DNA of 42,529 nt from Bacillota bacterium (GCA_012727535.1 JAAYGU010000056.1:1-42529); one strand, 5' to 3'. Shown: positions 25,237 to 33,540, numbered from the stretch's first letter. Numbers and translations: made by a program. Notes: generated by a model not told the origin, from the sequence alone.

Positions 25237-26118
25237 CTATTCGATATTTTGAACTTGTTCTCTAATCTTTTCGATCTCTGTCTTCATATTGACAATATAC
25301 TGAGAAATGGATAGGTCAGTCGTTTTAGCAGCAATGGTATTAATTTCCCGATGTAATTCTTGGGTAATAAAATCCAGTTTCCTCCCGATTGACCCGGTGG
25401 TTTGTAAAGTAGAGCGGAATTGCGCAAGGTGACTTTTAAACCGGACTATCTCCTCGGTAATTGCCGAACGCTCCACATAAAAAAGGACCTCCGTAGCCAA
25501 CTTTTGTTCATCTACTTCTATCTCCCCTAAAAGTTCGCGGGCTGCGCTTTGCAGCTTTTCTTGATAAAGGCTGGGTAGAGCGGAGGCTAACTCTTGAATT
25601 TCCTCAATATTGCGGGTTAATAGATCGAGACGTGCACTTAAGTCAGCGGCTATCATTTCTCCTTCTTTCCGTCTCATTTCCAGAAGGGCTTCGGCTGCAC
25701 CCTGAAGGGCTTTGCATGCGGCTTGTTGTAAAGCCTCTTCATTGATCTCTTCTTTCATCGTAAAAAGCTCCGGGAGCATTAACAGTTGTTCCATCCGGAT
25801 TTTCCCGGGAAGCTTAAACTCTTTTTTGAGCTGTTTAAACTGTTGCAGATAGGCGGTTAATAAACCCCGATTGACCGTAAGCTGAGCAGATTGTTCGGTG
25901 AATTGATGTTCAATCGAGACAAAGACATCGATCCGCCCCCGTTGAAAATGAGGTTTAATTACCTTTACTAAACTCTCTTCTAACCACAGATAATTTTTGG
26001 GTAAACGAAAGGAAAGATCTAAAAACCGATGGTTAACACTTTTAATCTCAACCGTGATATTAAAACCGGAATCATCCTCTAACTTAAATCTTCCGTAGCC
26101 AGTCATACTAAAGGGCAT
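25237..26118 (-). CDS. yicC: YicC/YloC-family endoribonuclease
   Basis: The 293-aa protein has the family start SMTGYG, then IEIKSVNHRFLDLSFRLP-like residues (about 22-42), a helical coiled middle, and the C-terminal GRKLDFITQELHREINTIAAK and DLSISQYIVNMKTEIEKIREQVQNIE-type end. YicC proteins are manganese-dependent endoribonucleases that act on mRNA and small RNAs. GGAG lies eight bases before ATG 26118. It is the first gene of the yicC-mihF-remA-gmk run; its TAG stop lies 11 bases before the mihF ATG, directly ahead of its ribosome site. Confidence 0.93.
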   Translation of the reverse strand: MPFSMTGYGRFKLEDDSGFNITVEIKSVNHRFLDLSFRLPKNYLWLEESLVKVIKPHFQRGRIDVFVSIEHQFTEQSAQLTVNRGLLTAYLQQFKQLKKEFKLPGKIRMEQLLMLPELFTMKEEINEEALQQAACKALQGAAEALLEMRRKEGEMIAADLSARLDLLTRNIEEIQELASALPSLYQEKLQSAARELLGEIEVDEQKLATEVLFYVERSAITEEIVRFKSHLAQFRSTLQTTGSIGRKLDFITQELHREINTIAAKTTDLSISQYIVNMKTEIEKIREQVQNIE

Positions 26119-26449
26119 GCGTGCGACTCCTTAATAACTAAAACCAGGCCGCATTGAAATTCTTCTAATGGACAGCTTGGTTCGCTTAGTTGAATATTCT
26201 TTATATTAAAGGAAACAGATAAGTTTCTAGAATGATCACCAGAAAAGTTTAAAGATCGAACAAGTTTGAATATATATTCCACTTCAACCCTTAAAACTCC
26301 TCCTTTTTCTGCGGAAATTTCTTTAATTTTCCTCGGGAACTTTTCCGAAGGGGAATCGTTTAATCCAAATAGAAATTGGAAAGAACCAAAACATAATCAA
26401 AAACACTATCTTAAACAGAATTATTTTGCCCAAAAAGGGGGAGTTATCA
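26119..26449. other. 331-base divergent region between yicC and htrA
   Basis: AT-rich, with the ECF-like promoter motif described separately. I see no open frame or stable long hairpin here. Confidence 0.5.
26336..26361 (+). promoter_or_regulatory. Candidate ECF-sigma promoter for htrA
   Basis: GGAAC (26336-26340), a 16-base spacer and CGTTT (26357-26361). The GGAAC/CGT pattern is typical of extracytoplasmic-function sigma factors, and an ECF sigma gene lies just downstream of htrA. It is about 90 bases before the GTG start. Confidence 0.45.
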
Positions 26450-27640
26450 GTGAGAGGTTATTTTTCTAAATACCGGAACGTGTTGTTACTGTTATTTGTA
26501 GTAGTCGTTACTTCCCTTATTACCTCCGCTGTTTTTTTCACTTTCGTTTCTCCGCGGGGGGTCTCAGCGCCAAATCAAGTTGCCCCCGAGCCCAGAGCGG
26601 AGGTGATTCCCGCCGCTTTCAACTTTGGCCCCGACTCATCTTGGGAGAAAGCCATTATTAATGTTACAAAAAAGGTTGGACCGGCGGTGGTCTATATTGA
26701 TACGGTACGCACGGTAAAAACCAACCCAATGCTACCGGATATATTTCGCGAATTTTTCGGTCCCGGGTTTTTCGATGATTTTCAGGGGCGGGAATACCAA
26801 CAGCAAGGAACCGGTTCCGGTTTTATTATCAGAGAAGACGGCTATATAGTAACCAATTATCATGTGATTGAGAATGCTGATCAAGTAACAGTGAATTTAA
26901 AAGGGGGAAAAAAATACGATGCCAAGGTGATCGGTTCGGACCGGAAGTATGATCTGGCTATCTTAAAAATTGAAGCTAAAGGTCTGCCTTATTTGGAGCT
27001 TGGTGACTCGGATAAGTTGGAGATCGGCCAATGGGTCGTGGCGATTGGCAATCCTTACGGGTTACACGAAACGGTTACGGTAGGGATTATCAGTGCCCTC
27101 AACCGTTCCCTCTCTTCCAGAGATGCTAAGGACGGGTATTTAATTCAGACTGATGCCGCCATCAATCCGGGTAACAGCGGTGGTCCCCTGGTTGACCTCA
27201 ATGGTAAAGTAATCGGCATCAATGAAGCAATTCTCTCCAATGCGCAGAATATTGGGTTCGCCATCCCCAGCAAACTGCTGAAGGATAACCTTGAATCGTT
27301 AGTCACCAAAGGAAAGATTGACCACCCTACTTCTCAAACGCCTTGGCTTGGTATCTATATGGCCGATGTAACCCAGGAACTTGTCGATTACTTTCAGTTA
27401 CCATTCCAAAACGGTGTACTTGTCGGTCGCGTCGTCAAAGATTCACCGGCGGCAAAAGCTGGCCTGCAGGCCCAGGATATTATTACCCAGGTCAATCGGG
27501 AACCTGTTAAGTCCGGCGATGAGTTAGCCGCCCGCATTCAAAAGATGAAAATCGGCGATAAAGTCTCCCTCCTCGTCTGGAGAAACCAACAATATAGAGT
27601 CTTTGATGTCGTGCTGGCTGCTAGACCTGAGGATCAATAA
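26450..27640 (+). CDS. htrA: HtrA/DegP-type serine protease (S1C) with PDZ domain
   Basis: A membrane-anchored envelope protease and chaperone. In the 396-aa form, residues 10-33 are a membrane helix. The trypsin-like domain (about 65-275) has the triad His138 (TNYHVIEN), Asp168 (YDLAILK) and Ser243 (NPGNSGGPL). One PDZ domain follows (about 290-390, with GVLVGRVVKDSPAAKAGL). The start is GTG 26450, since AGGGGGAG lies six bases upstream; the TTG at 26426 lies ahead of that site. It precedes an ECF sigma/anti-sigma pair and has an ECF-like promoter, so it is a likely target or sensor-side component of that stress system. Confidence 0.94.
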   Translation: MRGYFSKYRNVLLLLFVVVVTSLITSAVFFTFVSPRGVSAPNQVAPEPRAEVIPAAFNFGPDSSWEKAIINVTKKVGPAVVYIDTVRTVKTNPMLPDIFREFFGPGFFDDFQGREYQQQGTGSGFIIREDGYIVTNYHVIENADQVTVNLKGGKKYDAKVIGSDRKYDLAILKIEAKGLPYLELGDSDKLEIGQWVVAIGNPYGLHETVTVGIISALNRSLSSRDAKDGYLIQTDAAINPGNSGGPLVDLNGKVIGINEAILSNAQNIGFAIPSKLLKDNLESLVTKGKIDHPTSQTPWLGIYMADVTQELVDYFQLPFQNGVLVGRVVKDSPAAKAGLQAQDIITQVNREPVKSGDELAARIQKMKIGDKVSLLVWRNQQYRVFDVVLAARPEDQ

Positions 27641-27654
27641 CCAAAACCTACTTT

Positions 27655-27683
27655 TTGACATAACACTGCTTCAGCGATAGAAT
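27655..27683 (+). promoter_or_regulatory. Sigma-A promoter of the ECF sigma factor gene
   Basis: TTGACA (27655-27660), a 17-base spacer and TAGAAT (27678-27683), 39 bases before the ATG. It gives the sigma gene a housekeeping promoter separate from htrA. Confidence 0.75.
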
Positions 27684-27721
27684 AAAGATAAGATATTGTC
27701 CGCAGGAAGGGATTGGATACC

Positions 27722-28318
27722 ATGCTACAAACAGGGCTCTTATCGTTGGCCAGGTCTACGCCGGATACGTTTCAAGAGTTCGAACGGCTAGTCAAAACCT
27801 ATGAGAAGGCTTTCTACCACTTTGCCTATCGTTTAACCGGTAACCATGATGATGCTTTGGATCTAACCCAAGAGGGTTTGTTAAAAGCCTATCGTGCTTT
27901 TCATCGCTTTAAAACCGGGACGGCCTTTGACCGTTGGGTCTACCAAATAATTTATCGTCTCTTTATCGATCAGTACCGTAAAAAAAAGCGTCGTCCCTTT
28001 GTCTCCTCCTTGGATGAGACACCACCATATTTTGATCAGGAAAAACAGATGGAGGTTCCCGATCATTCTAAACTGCCGGAGGATTTTGCTCTTCGTCATG
28101 AATTAGGAGAGACGATTCAACAAGCACTATTACGCTTGCCGGAGGACTTCCGGGCCGCAGTGGTGCTCTGTGATGTGCAAGGATTCTCCTATGAGGAGAT
28201 CAGTAATATCCTGCAGTGTTCACTGGGAACAGTCCGCTCCCGGATTCACCGAGGACGCCGTTTACTCAGGGAATATCTTAAACCGTATCTTGGTGGCGAA
28301 AGGAGAACAAAACAATGA
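27722..28318 (+). CDS. ECF-family RNA polymerase sigma factor
   Basis: The 198-aa protein has region 2 (about 22-95, with FAYRLTGNHDDALDLTQEG and the -10 recognition helix FDRWVYQIIYRLFIDQYR) and region 4 (about 130-185, with LRLPEDFRAAVVLCDVQGFSYEEI and TVRSRIHRGRRLLR). Region 3 is absent, as in all ECF factors. The start is ATG 27722 with GGAAGG upstream; a TTG at 27713 is too close to that site. The stop overlaps the anti-sigma start (ATGA). It resembles SigW/RpoE-type envelope-stress factors. Confidence 0.95.
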   Translation: MLQTGLLSLARSTPDTFQEFERLVKTYEKAFYHFAYRLTGNHDDALDLTQEGLLKAYRAFHRFKTGTAFDRWVYQIIYRLFIDQYRKKKRRPFVSSLDETPPYFDQEKQMEVPDHSKLPEDFALRHELGETIQQALLRLPEDFRAAVVLCDVQGFSYEEISNILQCSLGTVRSRIHRGRRLLREYLKPYLGGERRTKQ

Positions 28319-28857
28319 ATTGCCATCGTGTCCAAAACCTACTTTCGGCCTATCTTGATCAGGAGCTCTCTTCCGAAGAGCGCCGTTTGGTTAGAAACCA
28401 TATTTTCCATTGTCCGGTCTGTTCCGAAAGTTATGAGGAACTGAACAAGATTAAGTATTTTCTCGGCAATTTAGAGCCTCCTACCCCAGAGATTGAACCA
28501 GTATTTAAATTCTCCTTGACACATCCGGAACCGTTTGGTGCGGGCAGCGCTCATTACAACACATTGTTTTGGGGGAAAAGGTTATTATTGACTGGTAGTT
28601 GTGTTTTTCTTTTCCTCTTGACTTCTTTCTCCCTTTTTCCGGAGACCAATCCGACCGGGGTTGCCCGCCAACAAGAAGAAGGTACTCCCTTCATCCGAAA
28701 ATCCACCCGGTACCAAATTGTTCGGCAACAAAATCCCAATCTTCTGGTCGTCGATTCGCTGAAGGAGTTAAAGGAAGAGAAAAAAGAGGAAGAAAAATTC
28801 AAGCCGTGGTGGGAAGATAATCTGCATTTGCCGGTGGTTCCGGTTTCCCATAAATAA
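28315..28857 (+). CDS. Anti-sigma factor with N-terminal zinc finger
   Basis: The 180-aa protein begins MNCHRVQNLLSAYLDQELS and continues with HIFHCPVC: the His-x3-Cys-x2-Cys zinc anti-sigma (ZAS, zf-HC2) motif that holds the ECF sigma. One membrane helix lies at about 92-108. The outside part (about 110-180) is short, with a charged KEEKKEEEKF stretch and WWEDNLHLPVVPV at the end, and no recognisable sensor domain. It is translationally coupled to the sigma gene by ATGA. It presumably releases sigma on envelope damage through regulated proteolysis. Confidence 0.92.
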   Translation: MNCHRVQNLLSAYLDQELSSEERRLVRNHIFHCPVCSESYEELNKIKYFLGNLEPPTPEIEPVFKFSLTHPEPFGAGSAHYNTLFWGKRLLLTGSCVFLFLLTSFSLFPETNPTGVARQQEEGTPFIRKSTRYQIVRQQNPNLLVVDSLKELKEEKKEEEKFKPWWEDNLHLPVVPVSHK

Positions 28858-28941
28858 CAGGACTTAGGTACCGCCAGCCTTTCATGGGCATAAAATGAAT
28901 TAACTAATCATTATGCAAAGGGCATGGAGGTTGGCGCTAAA

Positions 28942-29349
28942 ATGAATAAACTATATCCTTATCCGGCTGTACAGTATATCCCGCTGACGATGGAGATTCT
29001 CTACCAGCATAAATCTCCGCCGCTCGGGACTTTTTTATTAGTCGAAAGAGAAATCTCCTTGTGGAAAGAGCAAATTCAAGAGAAATTTGGAATTCAGCTG
29101 CCCACCCTATCGTTTACTCCCCACCGTCTAATCTTGTTTTTCGGGGGGATTACGCCGCAGGAAGTTAAATACCGGGGATACTATGTGACGATTAAAGCAG
29201 TTGCTGAACCCGTTCTCTATTTGGTATCCATTCCCAAACAATATTTCTATAAAGACACCCTGGTCTTCCAAGCGAAAAATGAGAATGGGAAAATCTTAAG
29301 CTCAAAACTCTACCATCTGAGGCATTCCCCAAAAGTAAAAGCACGCTAG
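28942..29349 (+). CDS. Hypothetical protein (135 aa)
   Basis: I do not recognise this protein with confidence. It is soluble, basic and mostly beta in character, with a central LWKEQIQEKFGIQLP and HRLILFFGGITPQEVKYRGYYVTIKA. That layout (a tryptophan segment, an aspartate-like strand, then a G-G-Y-x-V-x-I strand) is distantly like PrcB-type domains, but no signal peptide is visible and the match is weak. I chose ATG 28942 because GGAGG lies 11 bases upstream; the in-frame ATG at 28924 overlaps that site. It is downstream of the anti-sigma gene by 84 bases, perhaps in the same transcript. Confidence 0.6.
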   Translation: MNKLYPYPAVQYIPLTMEILYQHKSPPLGTFLLVEREISLWKEQIQEKFGIQLPTLSFTPHRLILFFGGITPQEVKYRGYYVTIKAVAEPVLYLVSIPKQYFYKDTLVFQAKNENGKILSSKLYHLRHSPKVKAR

Positions 29350-29364
29350 CGAGTTTCACCCCAA

Positions 29365-29394
29365 TTTACTTGGAGCCAGGTTTTATGCTATACT
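29365..29394 (+). promoter_or_regulatory. Candidate promoter for the flavin reductase gene
   Basis: TTTACT (29365-29370), an 18-base spacer and TATACT (29389-29394), 35 bases before the ATG. Confidence 0.55.
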
Positions 29395-29429
29395 TAATCA
29401 TGATCGATTACAAAATATGGAGGTAAGAT

Positions 29430-29939
29430 ATGCGTAACGACGTAGCGTATAATGAATATTCCGGGGAAGTCCTAGACCAGTTGGCCGACGGCGGAGCCTT
29501 TCTTACTGTTAAAGTTGGAGATAAAATAAATACGATGGCGATTGGCTGGGGTAGCATCGGCTATATGTGGGGCAAACCGGTACTCACCATTATGGTGCGT
29601 TATTCCAGGCATACATATGACTTACTGGAAAAGGCTGGTGAATTTACGGTTAGTCTACCCAAGACTGATCAGTTAAAAAAAGAACTATTATTCTGCGGAC
29701 GGAACTCCGGACGCGAAGTCGATAAGTTTAAAGAATGTTCTTTAACGCTTCTTGAGGGTAAAAAAGTTGCGACCCCGGTTATTAAAGAATGCACTTTGCA
29801 CTTTGAGTGTAAGACCATCTATCGGCAGGTCATGGAGCCTGGGCTACTGGACCCCGAGATTCAGGAAGATTGTTACAAAAACCATGATTACCATCGTTTT
29901 TACATCGGAGAAATCATCGCTTCCTATCGTACAGCGTAA
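29430..29939 (+). CDS. Flavin reductase family protein (FMN-binding split barrel)
   Basis: The 169-aa protein fits the flavin-reductase-like split-barrel family: NTMAIGWGSIGYMWGKPVLTIMVR near residues 30-55 (the flavin phosphate region), HTYDLLEKAGEFTVSLP, and FCGRNSGREVDKF. These proteins bind FMN and act as NAD(P)H:flavin oxidoreductases or flavoredoxins. Cysteines (Cys90, Cys103, Cys122, Cys129) are more numerous than usual. AGG precedes the ATG. It forms a single-gene unit with its own promoter and a strong terminator. Redox partner unknown. Confidence 0.88.
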   Translation: MRNDVAYNEYSGEVLDQLADGGAFLTVKVGDKINTMAIGWGSIGYMWGKPVLTIMVRYSRHTYDLLEKAGEFTVSLPKTDQLKKELLFCGRNSGREVDKFKECSLTLLEGKKVATPVIKECTLHFECKTIYRQVMEPGLLDPEIQEDCYKNHDYHRFYIGEIIASYRTA

Positions 29940-29965
29940 AGTTTCTCCATGGTTCGCTGATCAAT

Positions 29966-30000
29966 AAAAGCAACCACCCGTAACGTAGGTGGTTGCTTTT
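29966..30000. terminator. Bidirectional intrinsic terminator
   Basis: A 13-bp perfect stem (29966-29978 with 29988-30000, AAAAGCAACCACC/GGTGGTTGCTTTT) with a nine-base loop and T-runs on both strands, between the converging flavin reductase and UDPGP genes. Confidence 0.93.
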
Positions 30001-30063
30001 TTCGGTTCGTAAACAACCCACATCCATAACTAAGTCCCCAGGGAGAAACCTCCTCCAGCGGTT

Positions 30064-31647
30064 CTACATTTCACGCTTTAATTCAGCGATCGATTTTGGT
30101 TGCCAAGCCCCGTCTATCTTTTTCATCCCATAAACAGTCGATAACTTGTGTTGGAGGCCTTCATGCAGTTGAGTGGCGACAAACTTGAGATCCTTTTTCG
30201 GATCCTTCTCCTCTGGGAATCTGGAATCGTGCAGTTTAAGACCACTAGCCATCAGGGTCTCCATGATCAGTTTAGCGGCTAAGAAGCGCTCGTACTTATC
30301 AACACCAAAGATGTAAAAATCATCCAGCATGCCAATAATCTCCCAGGTCACCTGTTCGGCCTGTGAGTAACGGCCAGCGTCTTTATCTTGATCCGAGAAA
30401 CGCACCGGGAGGTTGTTGATGATCCGGTCAAGATTGGCGACTAGATATTCAAGATTAAAGAGCCCGGTCGCGCAGTTAAAAAGGATACGCTCCCCTTCTT
30501 CCTCAATGGTCGCTACTTCTGCTGGCGAAATTGCTACTCCGAGATCAGCACAGTTTAATCTGTTCTGTTGATCAATAATTAAGATTCCCCCTTTGGTATC
30601 GACCACCGTACGGAAGGCAAACTCAAAACCGGCTTCTTTACCCTGCAGAGCAAGTAAGGCAATGGTAACCGGATTGACTGTATATCCTAAATTATCAACA
30701 TTACCCAGATAGACTAGGCGTATACCCTGCTCCAACAGCTCCTGGTAACAGGCGCGGAGAATCGTGAAGTTCTGACCGTGTCCACCCGGCATGGGTAGCG
30801 GATTGTTTTCTCGTCCGTACGCTTGGGTGAAAATATCTTTTGGCCGACCGTAACTACTATGGGTGTAAGCAGCCAACATCGGTTGTATTCCGGTTAAGGC
30901 CTTCGTTACTTCGACCCCGGTTTCGACTATTAGCTCATGTAAATAGGGGCTTTGGCGAAGAAGTTGATAGGCCTCTTCCAACTCCTGATGATTATAGATG
31001 CTGGTCATTTGGAAGAGCGGAAGAATCTGTGGTGGTTTAGTTCCTGTTAGATGTTGGTAGCGTAGGATCTCAATCAGCAGTGAGCGCATCTTTAATTCAA
31101 TAAAACAAGCACCCGGAGTCCCATCTTCATTAAGGTAAGCCGGGACCAAACCTTTGGCTCGGTTCCTCCAGGATTGAGCTAACGCGGAAAACTCCGGTTC
31201 GTAGAGCTTAAAGAGTTGAGGGCTAAAAGCCATGTTCTTCTTGTGATCAAAAAAACTGCTGGCCGAACCGCCGTTTAAAATACCATAGCCGACAAACGGA
31301 TAGAGTAAGATTCCCAAACGTTGTAAAGCCGGTTGGTCGAAGATTCCTACTTTGCCTTCCACCCGACAACAGAATTCGCGTAAGTCCTGGCGAAAACCCC
31401 ACCGTTGGAGACGGGCTTGGGCTGGGGCCAATTCTACTTTACACTGTACCGGACTTGTAAAATCAAGAATTCTTTCCCCATCAATACTTGGAACCCCCGT
31501 TGCTTTTACCGCTTCGAAACGGTCAAATTCTCCGGCATTAAATCTAGTTAAGATCTGGCGGGTTAGCTTTAGATTAATCCCTTTTTCTCGCATCGCAGCG
31601 GCTAATGGGGGCGAGAACCCATAAAGTTGATCATTGCGCTCTTTCAT
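30064..31647 (-). CDS. UTP-glucose-1-phosphate uridylyltransferase family protein (eukaryotic-like UDPGP type)
   Basis: A 527-aa nucleotidyltransferase of PF01704 rather than the short GalU type. Visible marks are the nucleotide-binding loop GYGILNGGSASSFFD (about 121-135), PLFQMTSIYNH, MPGGHGQNF (about 286-294), YLGNVDNLGYTVNPV (substrate site), and FRTVVDTKGG. The family makes UDP-glucose or UDP-N-acetylhexosamine from UTP and a sugar 1-phosphate; which sugar is used cannot be read from the sequence. AAAGGA precedes the ATG. It is a single gene converging with the flavin reductase gene and divergent from serC. Confidence 0.85.
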   Translation of the reverse strand: MKERNDQLYGFSPPLAAAMREKGINLKLTRQILTRFNAGEFDRFEAVKATGVPSIDGERILDFTSPVQCKVELAPAQARLQRWGFRQDLREFCCRVEGKVGIFDQPALQRLGILLYPFVGYGILNGGSASSFFDHKKNMAFSPQLFKLYEPEFSALAQSWRNRAKGLVPAYLNEDGTPGACFIELKMRSLLIEILRYQHLTGTKPPQILPLFQMTSIYNHQELEEAYQLLRQSPYLHELIVETGVEVTKALTGIQPMLAAYTHSSYGRPKDIFTQAYGRENNPLPMPGGHGQNFTILRACYQELLEQGIRLVYLGNVDNLGYTVNPVTIALLALQGKEAGFEFAFRTVVDTKGGILIIDQQNRLNCADLGVAISPAEVATIEEEGERILFNCATGLFNLEYLVANLDRIINNLPVRFSDQDKDAGRYSQAEQVTWEIIGMLDDFYIFGVDKYERFLAAKLIMETLMASGLKLHDSRFPEEKDPKKDLKFVATQLHEGLQHKLSTVYGMKKIDGAWQPKSIAELKREM

Positions 31648-31781
31648 TCGTTTGCTTCCTTTCTCGATTGGTCAATATTAAGACAATGACCTTAAATTTC
31701 GTTTAATGCATTATTCTTTTTATGTTATGTCTATTCCTGCAAAAATGTTGTTAATCTTCTGCCCTAAAGGCGGCGTTGCTC

Positions 31782-31810
31782 TTGTCCGCAATGTCAATTG
31801 GTAGTATAAT
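31782..31810 (+). promoter_or_regulatory. Sigma-A promoter of serC
   Basis: TTGTCC (31782-31787), a 17-base spacer and TATAAT (31805-31810), about 40 bases before the start. Confidence 0.65.
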
Positions 31811-31849
31811 GACACTAATAAATATTCAGGAAAAGCGAGGTATTTATGA

Positions 31850-32941
31850 GTGATGGCAGAACGAGTCTTTAACTTTTATCCCGGACCGGCAACTCTTCCC
31901 TTACCTGTTTTAGAAGCGGCCCGGGAAGAGTTGTTAAGCTTTCAGTCCACCGGGATGTCAGTCATGGAGATTAGTCATCGTTCCAAGCAATATGAAAATC
32001 TGCAAAATGAAACGGAAGCTCGGCTAAAACGACTGTTAAACATGGGTGACAACTATAAGGTCCTGTTCTTGCAGGGCGGTGCTAGCACCCAGTTTGCCAT
32101 GATCCCGATGAACTTTTTGTCTCCCGAAAAGACAGCGGATTACTTAGTCACTGGTAGCTTTGCTAAGAAAGCTTATCAGGAGGTTAAATCTTTCGGCCGG
32201 GCGCACCTAGCGGTTGATACCTCCAGTGAGAATTACTGCCGGATTCCGCGGCCCGAAGAGATCAAGTTTTCCGCCGACCCTATTTATGTACACCTGACCA
32301 GTAATAATACCATTTATGGTACGCAATGGCAAACCTTCCCGGATTGTGGAGGTACTCCGCTCATTGCCGATATGTCTAGTGATCTCCTCTCCCGTAGCTT
32401 TGATCCAGAACCATTCGGGTTAATCTATGCCGGGGCACAGAAGAACCTTGGACCGGCTGGGGTGACGATCGTGATCATCCGTGAAGATCTATTGGCCAAG
32501 GCTAATCCGGATCTCCCTACGATGTACCGGTATGAAACCTTTGCAAAGAATAATTCACTGTATAACACTCCCCCCACCTTCTCCATTTATATGGTTTCCT
32601 TGGTTCTCAAATGGTTGGAGGACTTAGGCGGGGTCAAGCAGATCGAGCAGATGAATAAGGAAAAAGCCGCTTTAATTTATGAAGCCATTGACCAAAGTGA
32701 CGGTTTCTACCGCGGCCACGCCGAAAAAAACAGTCGCTCCCTGATGAATGTCACCTTCCGCCTGCCCAGTGAAGAACTTGAGAACAAATTCGTCCAAGAA
32801 GCGACCGCCGAAGGCTTGATCGGCCTGAAAGGTCACCGTTCCGTCGGTGGGCTCCGCGCTTCCATTTATAACGCCATGAGTTATGAAGGTTGTAAAACCT
32901 TAGCCGACTTTATGAAAGACTTCGTGGCCAAGAATGGCTAA
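31850..32941 (+). CDS. serC: Phosphoserine aminotransferase
   Basis: A PLP enzyme that converts 3-phosphohydroxypyruvate and glutamate to phosphoserine, in serine synthesis. The 363-aa protein has FNFYPGPATLP at the start, SVMEISHRSKQYE, FLQGGASTQFAMIPMN, and the PLP lysine in YAGAQKNLGPAG (about 200). The C-terminal GLKGHRSVGGLRASIYNAMS is the phosphate-binding end. Start GTG 31850 or the adjacent ATG 31853; CGAGG lies upstream. serA and serB are not in the window. It ends at a strong terminator. Confidence 0.96.
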   Translation: MMAERVFNFYPGPATLPLPVLEAAREELLSFQSTGMSVMEISHRSKQYENLQNETEARLKRLLNMGDNYKVLFLQGGASTQFAMIPMNFLSPEKTADYLVTGSFAKKAYQEVKSFGRAHLAVDTSSENYCRIPRPEEIKFSADPIYVHLTSNNTIYGTQWQTFPDCGGTPLIADMSSDLLSRSFDPEPFGLIYAGAQKNLGPAGVTIVIIREDLLAKANPDLPTMYRYETFAKNNSLYNTPPTFSIYMVSLVLKWLEDLGGVKQIEQMNKEKAALIYEAIDQSDGFYRGHAEKNSRSLMNVTFRLPSEELENKFVQEATAEGLIGLKGHRSVGGLRASIYNAMSYEGCKTLADFMKDFVAKNG

Positions 32942-32978
32942 GCTAGGATGAACCACTGCCTTATTTCTTAGCCAAGTC

Positions 32979-33016
32979 AAGACCCGTTTCCGAACTGGAA
33001 ACGGGTCTTAATTTTT
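32979..33016 (+). terminator. Intrinsic terminator of serC
   Basis: A 13-bp perfect stem AAGACCCGTTTCC (32979-32991) with GGAAACGGGTCTT (32997-33009), a five-base loop and an AATTTTT tail. Confidence 0.93.
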
Positions 33017-33110
33017 AGAGTTTCTAAATACCAACTTGATCTATGATTAAGGAAAGAGCGTCTCCTCCCCTCCCCTCTTCTACCTTTCGTTTTGTGTTTT
33101 ATGGAGCAAT

Positions 33111-33139
33111 TTGCGTTGGTTCTCGTGTAATAATATAAT
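33111..33139 (+). promoter_or_regulatory. Candidate promoter of the structured leader / rtcB
   Basis: TTGCGT (33111-33116), a 17-base spacer and TATAAT (33134-33139). Transcription would begin near 33146, exactly where the structured RNA segment starts. Confidence 0.6.
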
Positions 33140-33145
33140 ATATTG

Positions 33146-33430
33146 TGAAAGGATTAGCTAGGTAGTCCCCTACCCCAACTTAGCAGGGGCTAGCGAAATG
33201 ATGAAAATAGAGTAGTGAGTTTTGATTGTTGGCAGGCGGCGTGGAAAGCTTCGCATAGCTACGTTGCTCAGTCCGGGCGGTACTCGATATACATCAAGTA
33301 TTATCTGCGTTCCGTCCTCCTTCGCGCCTTGCTCTGCTTGCTGCTGACGCCGCGAGTGGGCTCAATGAAGCTTAGCTGCCAACAATCCGGAAGGATGCTC
33401 TCCGGCGCACTAGGGTAAAAGCGCCGGATC
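33146..33430 (+). ncRNA. Candidate structured RNA (leader or independent RNA) upstream of rtcB
   Basis: The segment has several strong helices. A 12-bp perfect stem pairs 33224-33235 with 33376-33387 (GATTGTTGGCAG/CTGCCAACAATC). Inside it, 33246-33252 pairs with 33367-33373 (AAGCTTC/GAAGCTT). GCGGCGT (33236-33242) can pair with ACGCCGC (33347-33353), crossing the inner helix as a pseudoknot. A hairpin lies at 33281-33300 and another, CCGGCGC/GCGCCGG, at 33402-33427. A small GCTAG/CTAGC-closed domain precedes them (about 33156-33194). A promoter ends just before it and no T-run follows. I do not recognise a known RNA family. The 67-codon open frame within it is not protein-like. A shortened relative lies at 40801-40876. 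Confidence 0.55.
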
Positions 33431-33540
33431 TTGAGAAAGGGTAGGTGGAATCAGGTTACAGAGAGAACCGTTCGTAAGATTGGCGAATATCGAGACGTTA
33501 TTTTCTAGATAGGTCAAGGACTGTGCAGAGGAGCGAGAAG

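Noticed and set aside
33215-33418. A 67-codon open frame upstream of rtcB
   Set aside because: No family resemblance; it lies in the structured RNA with paired helices, and no good ribosome site is present.
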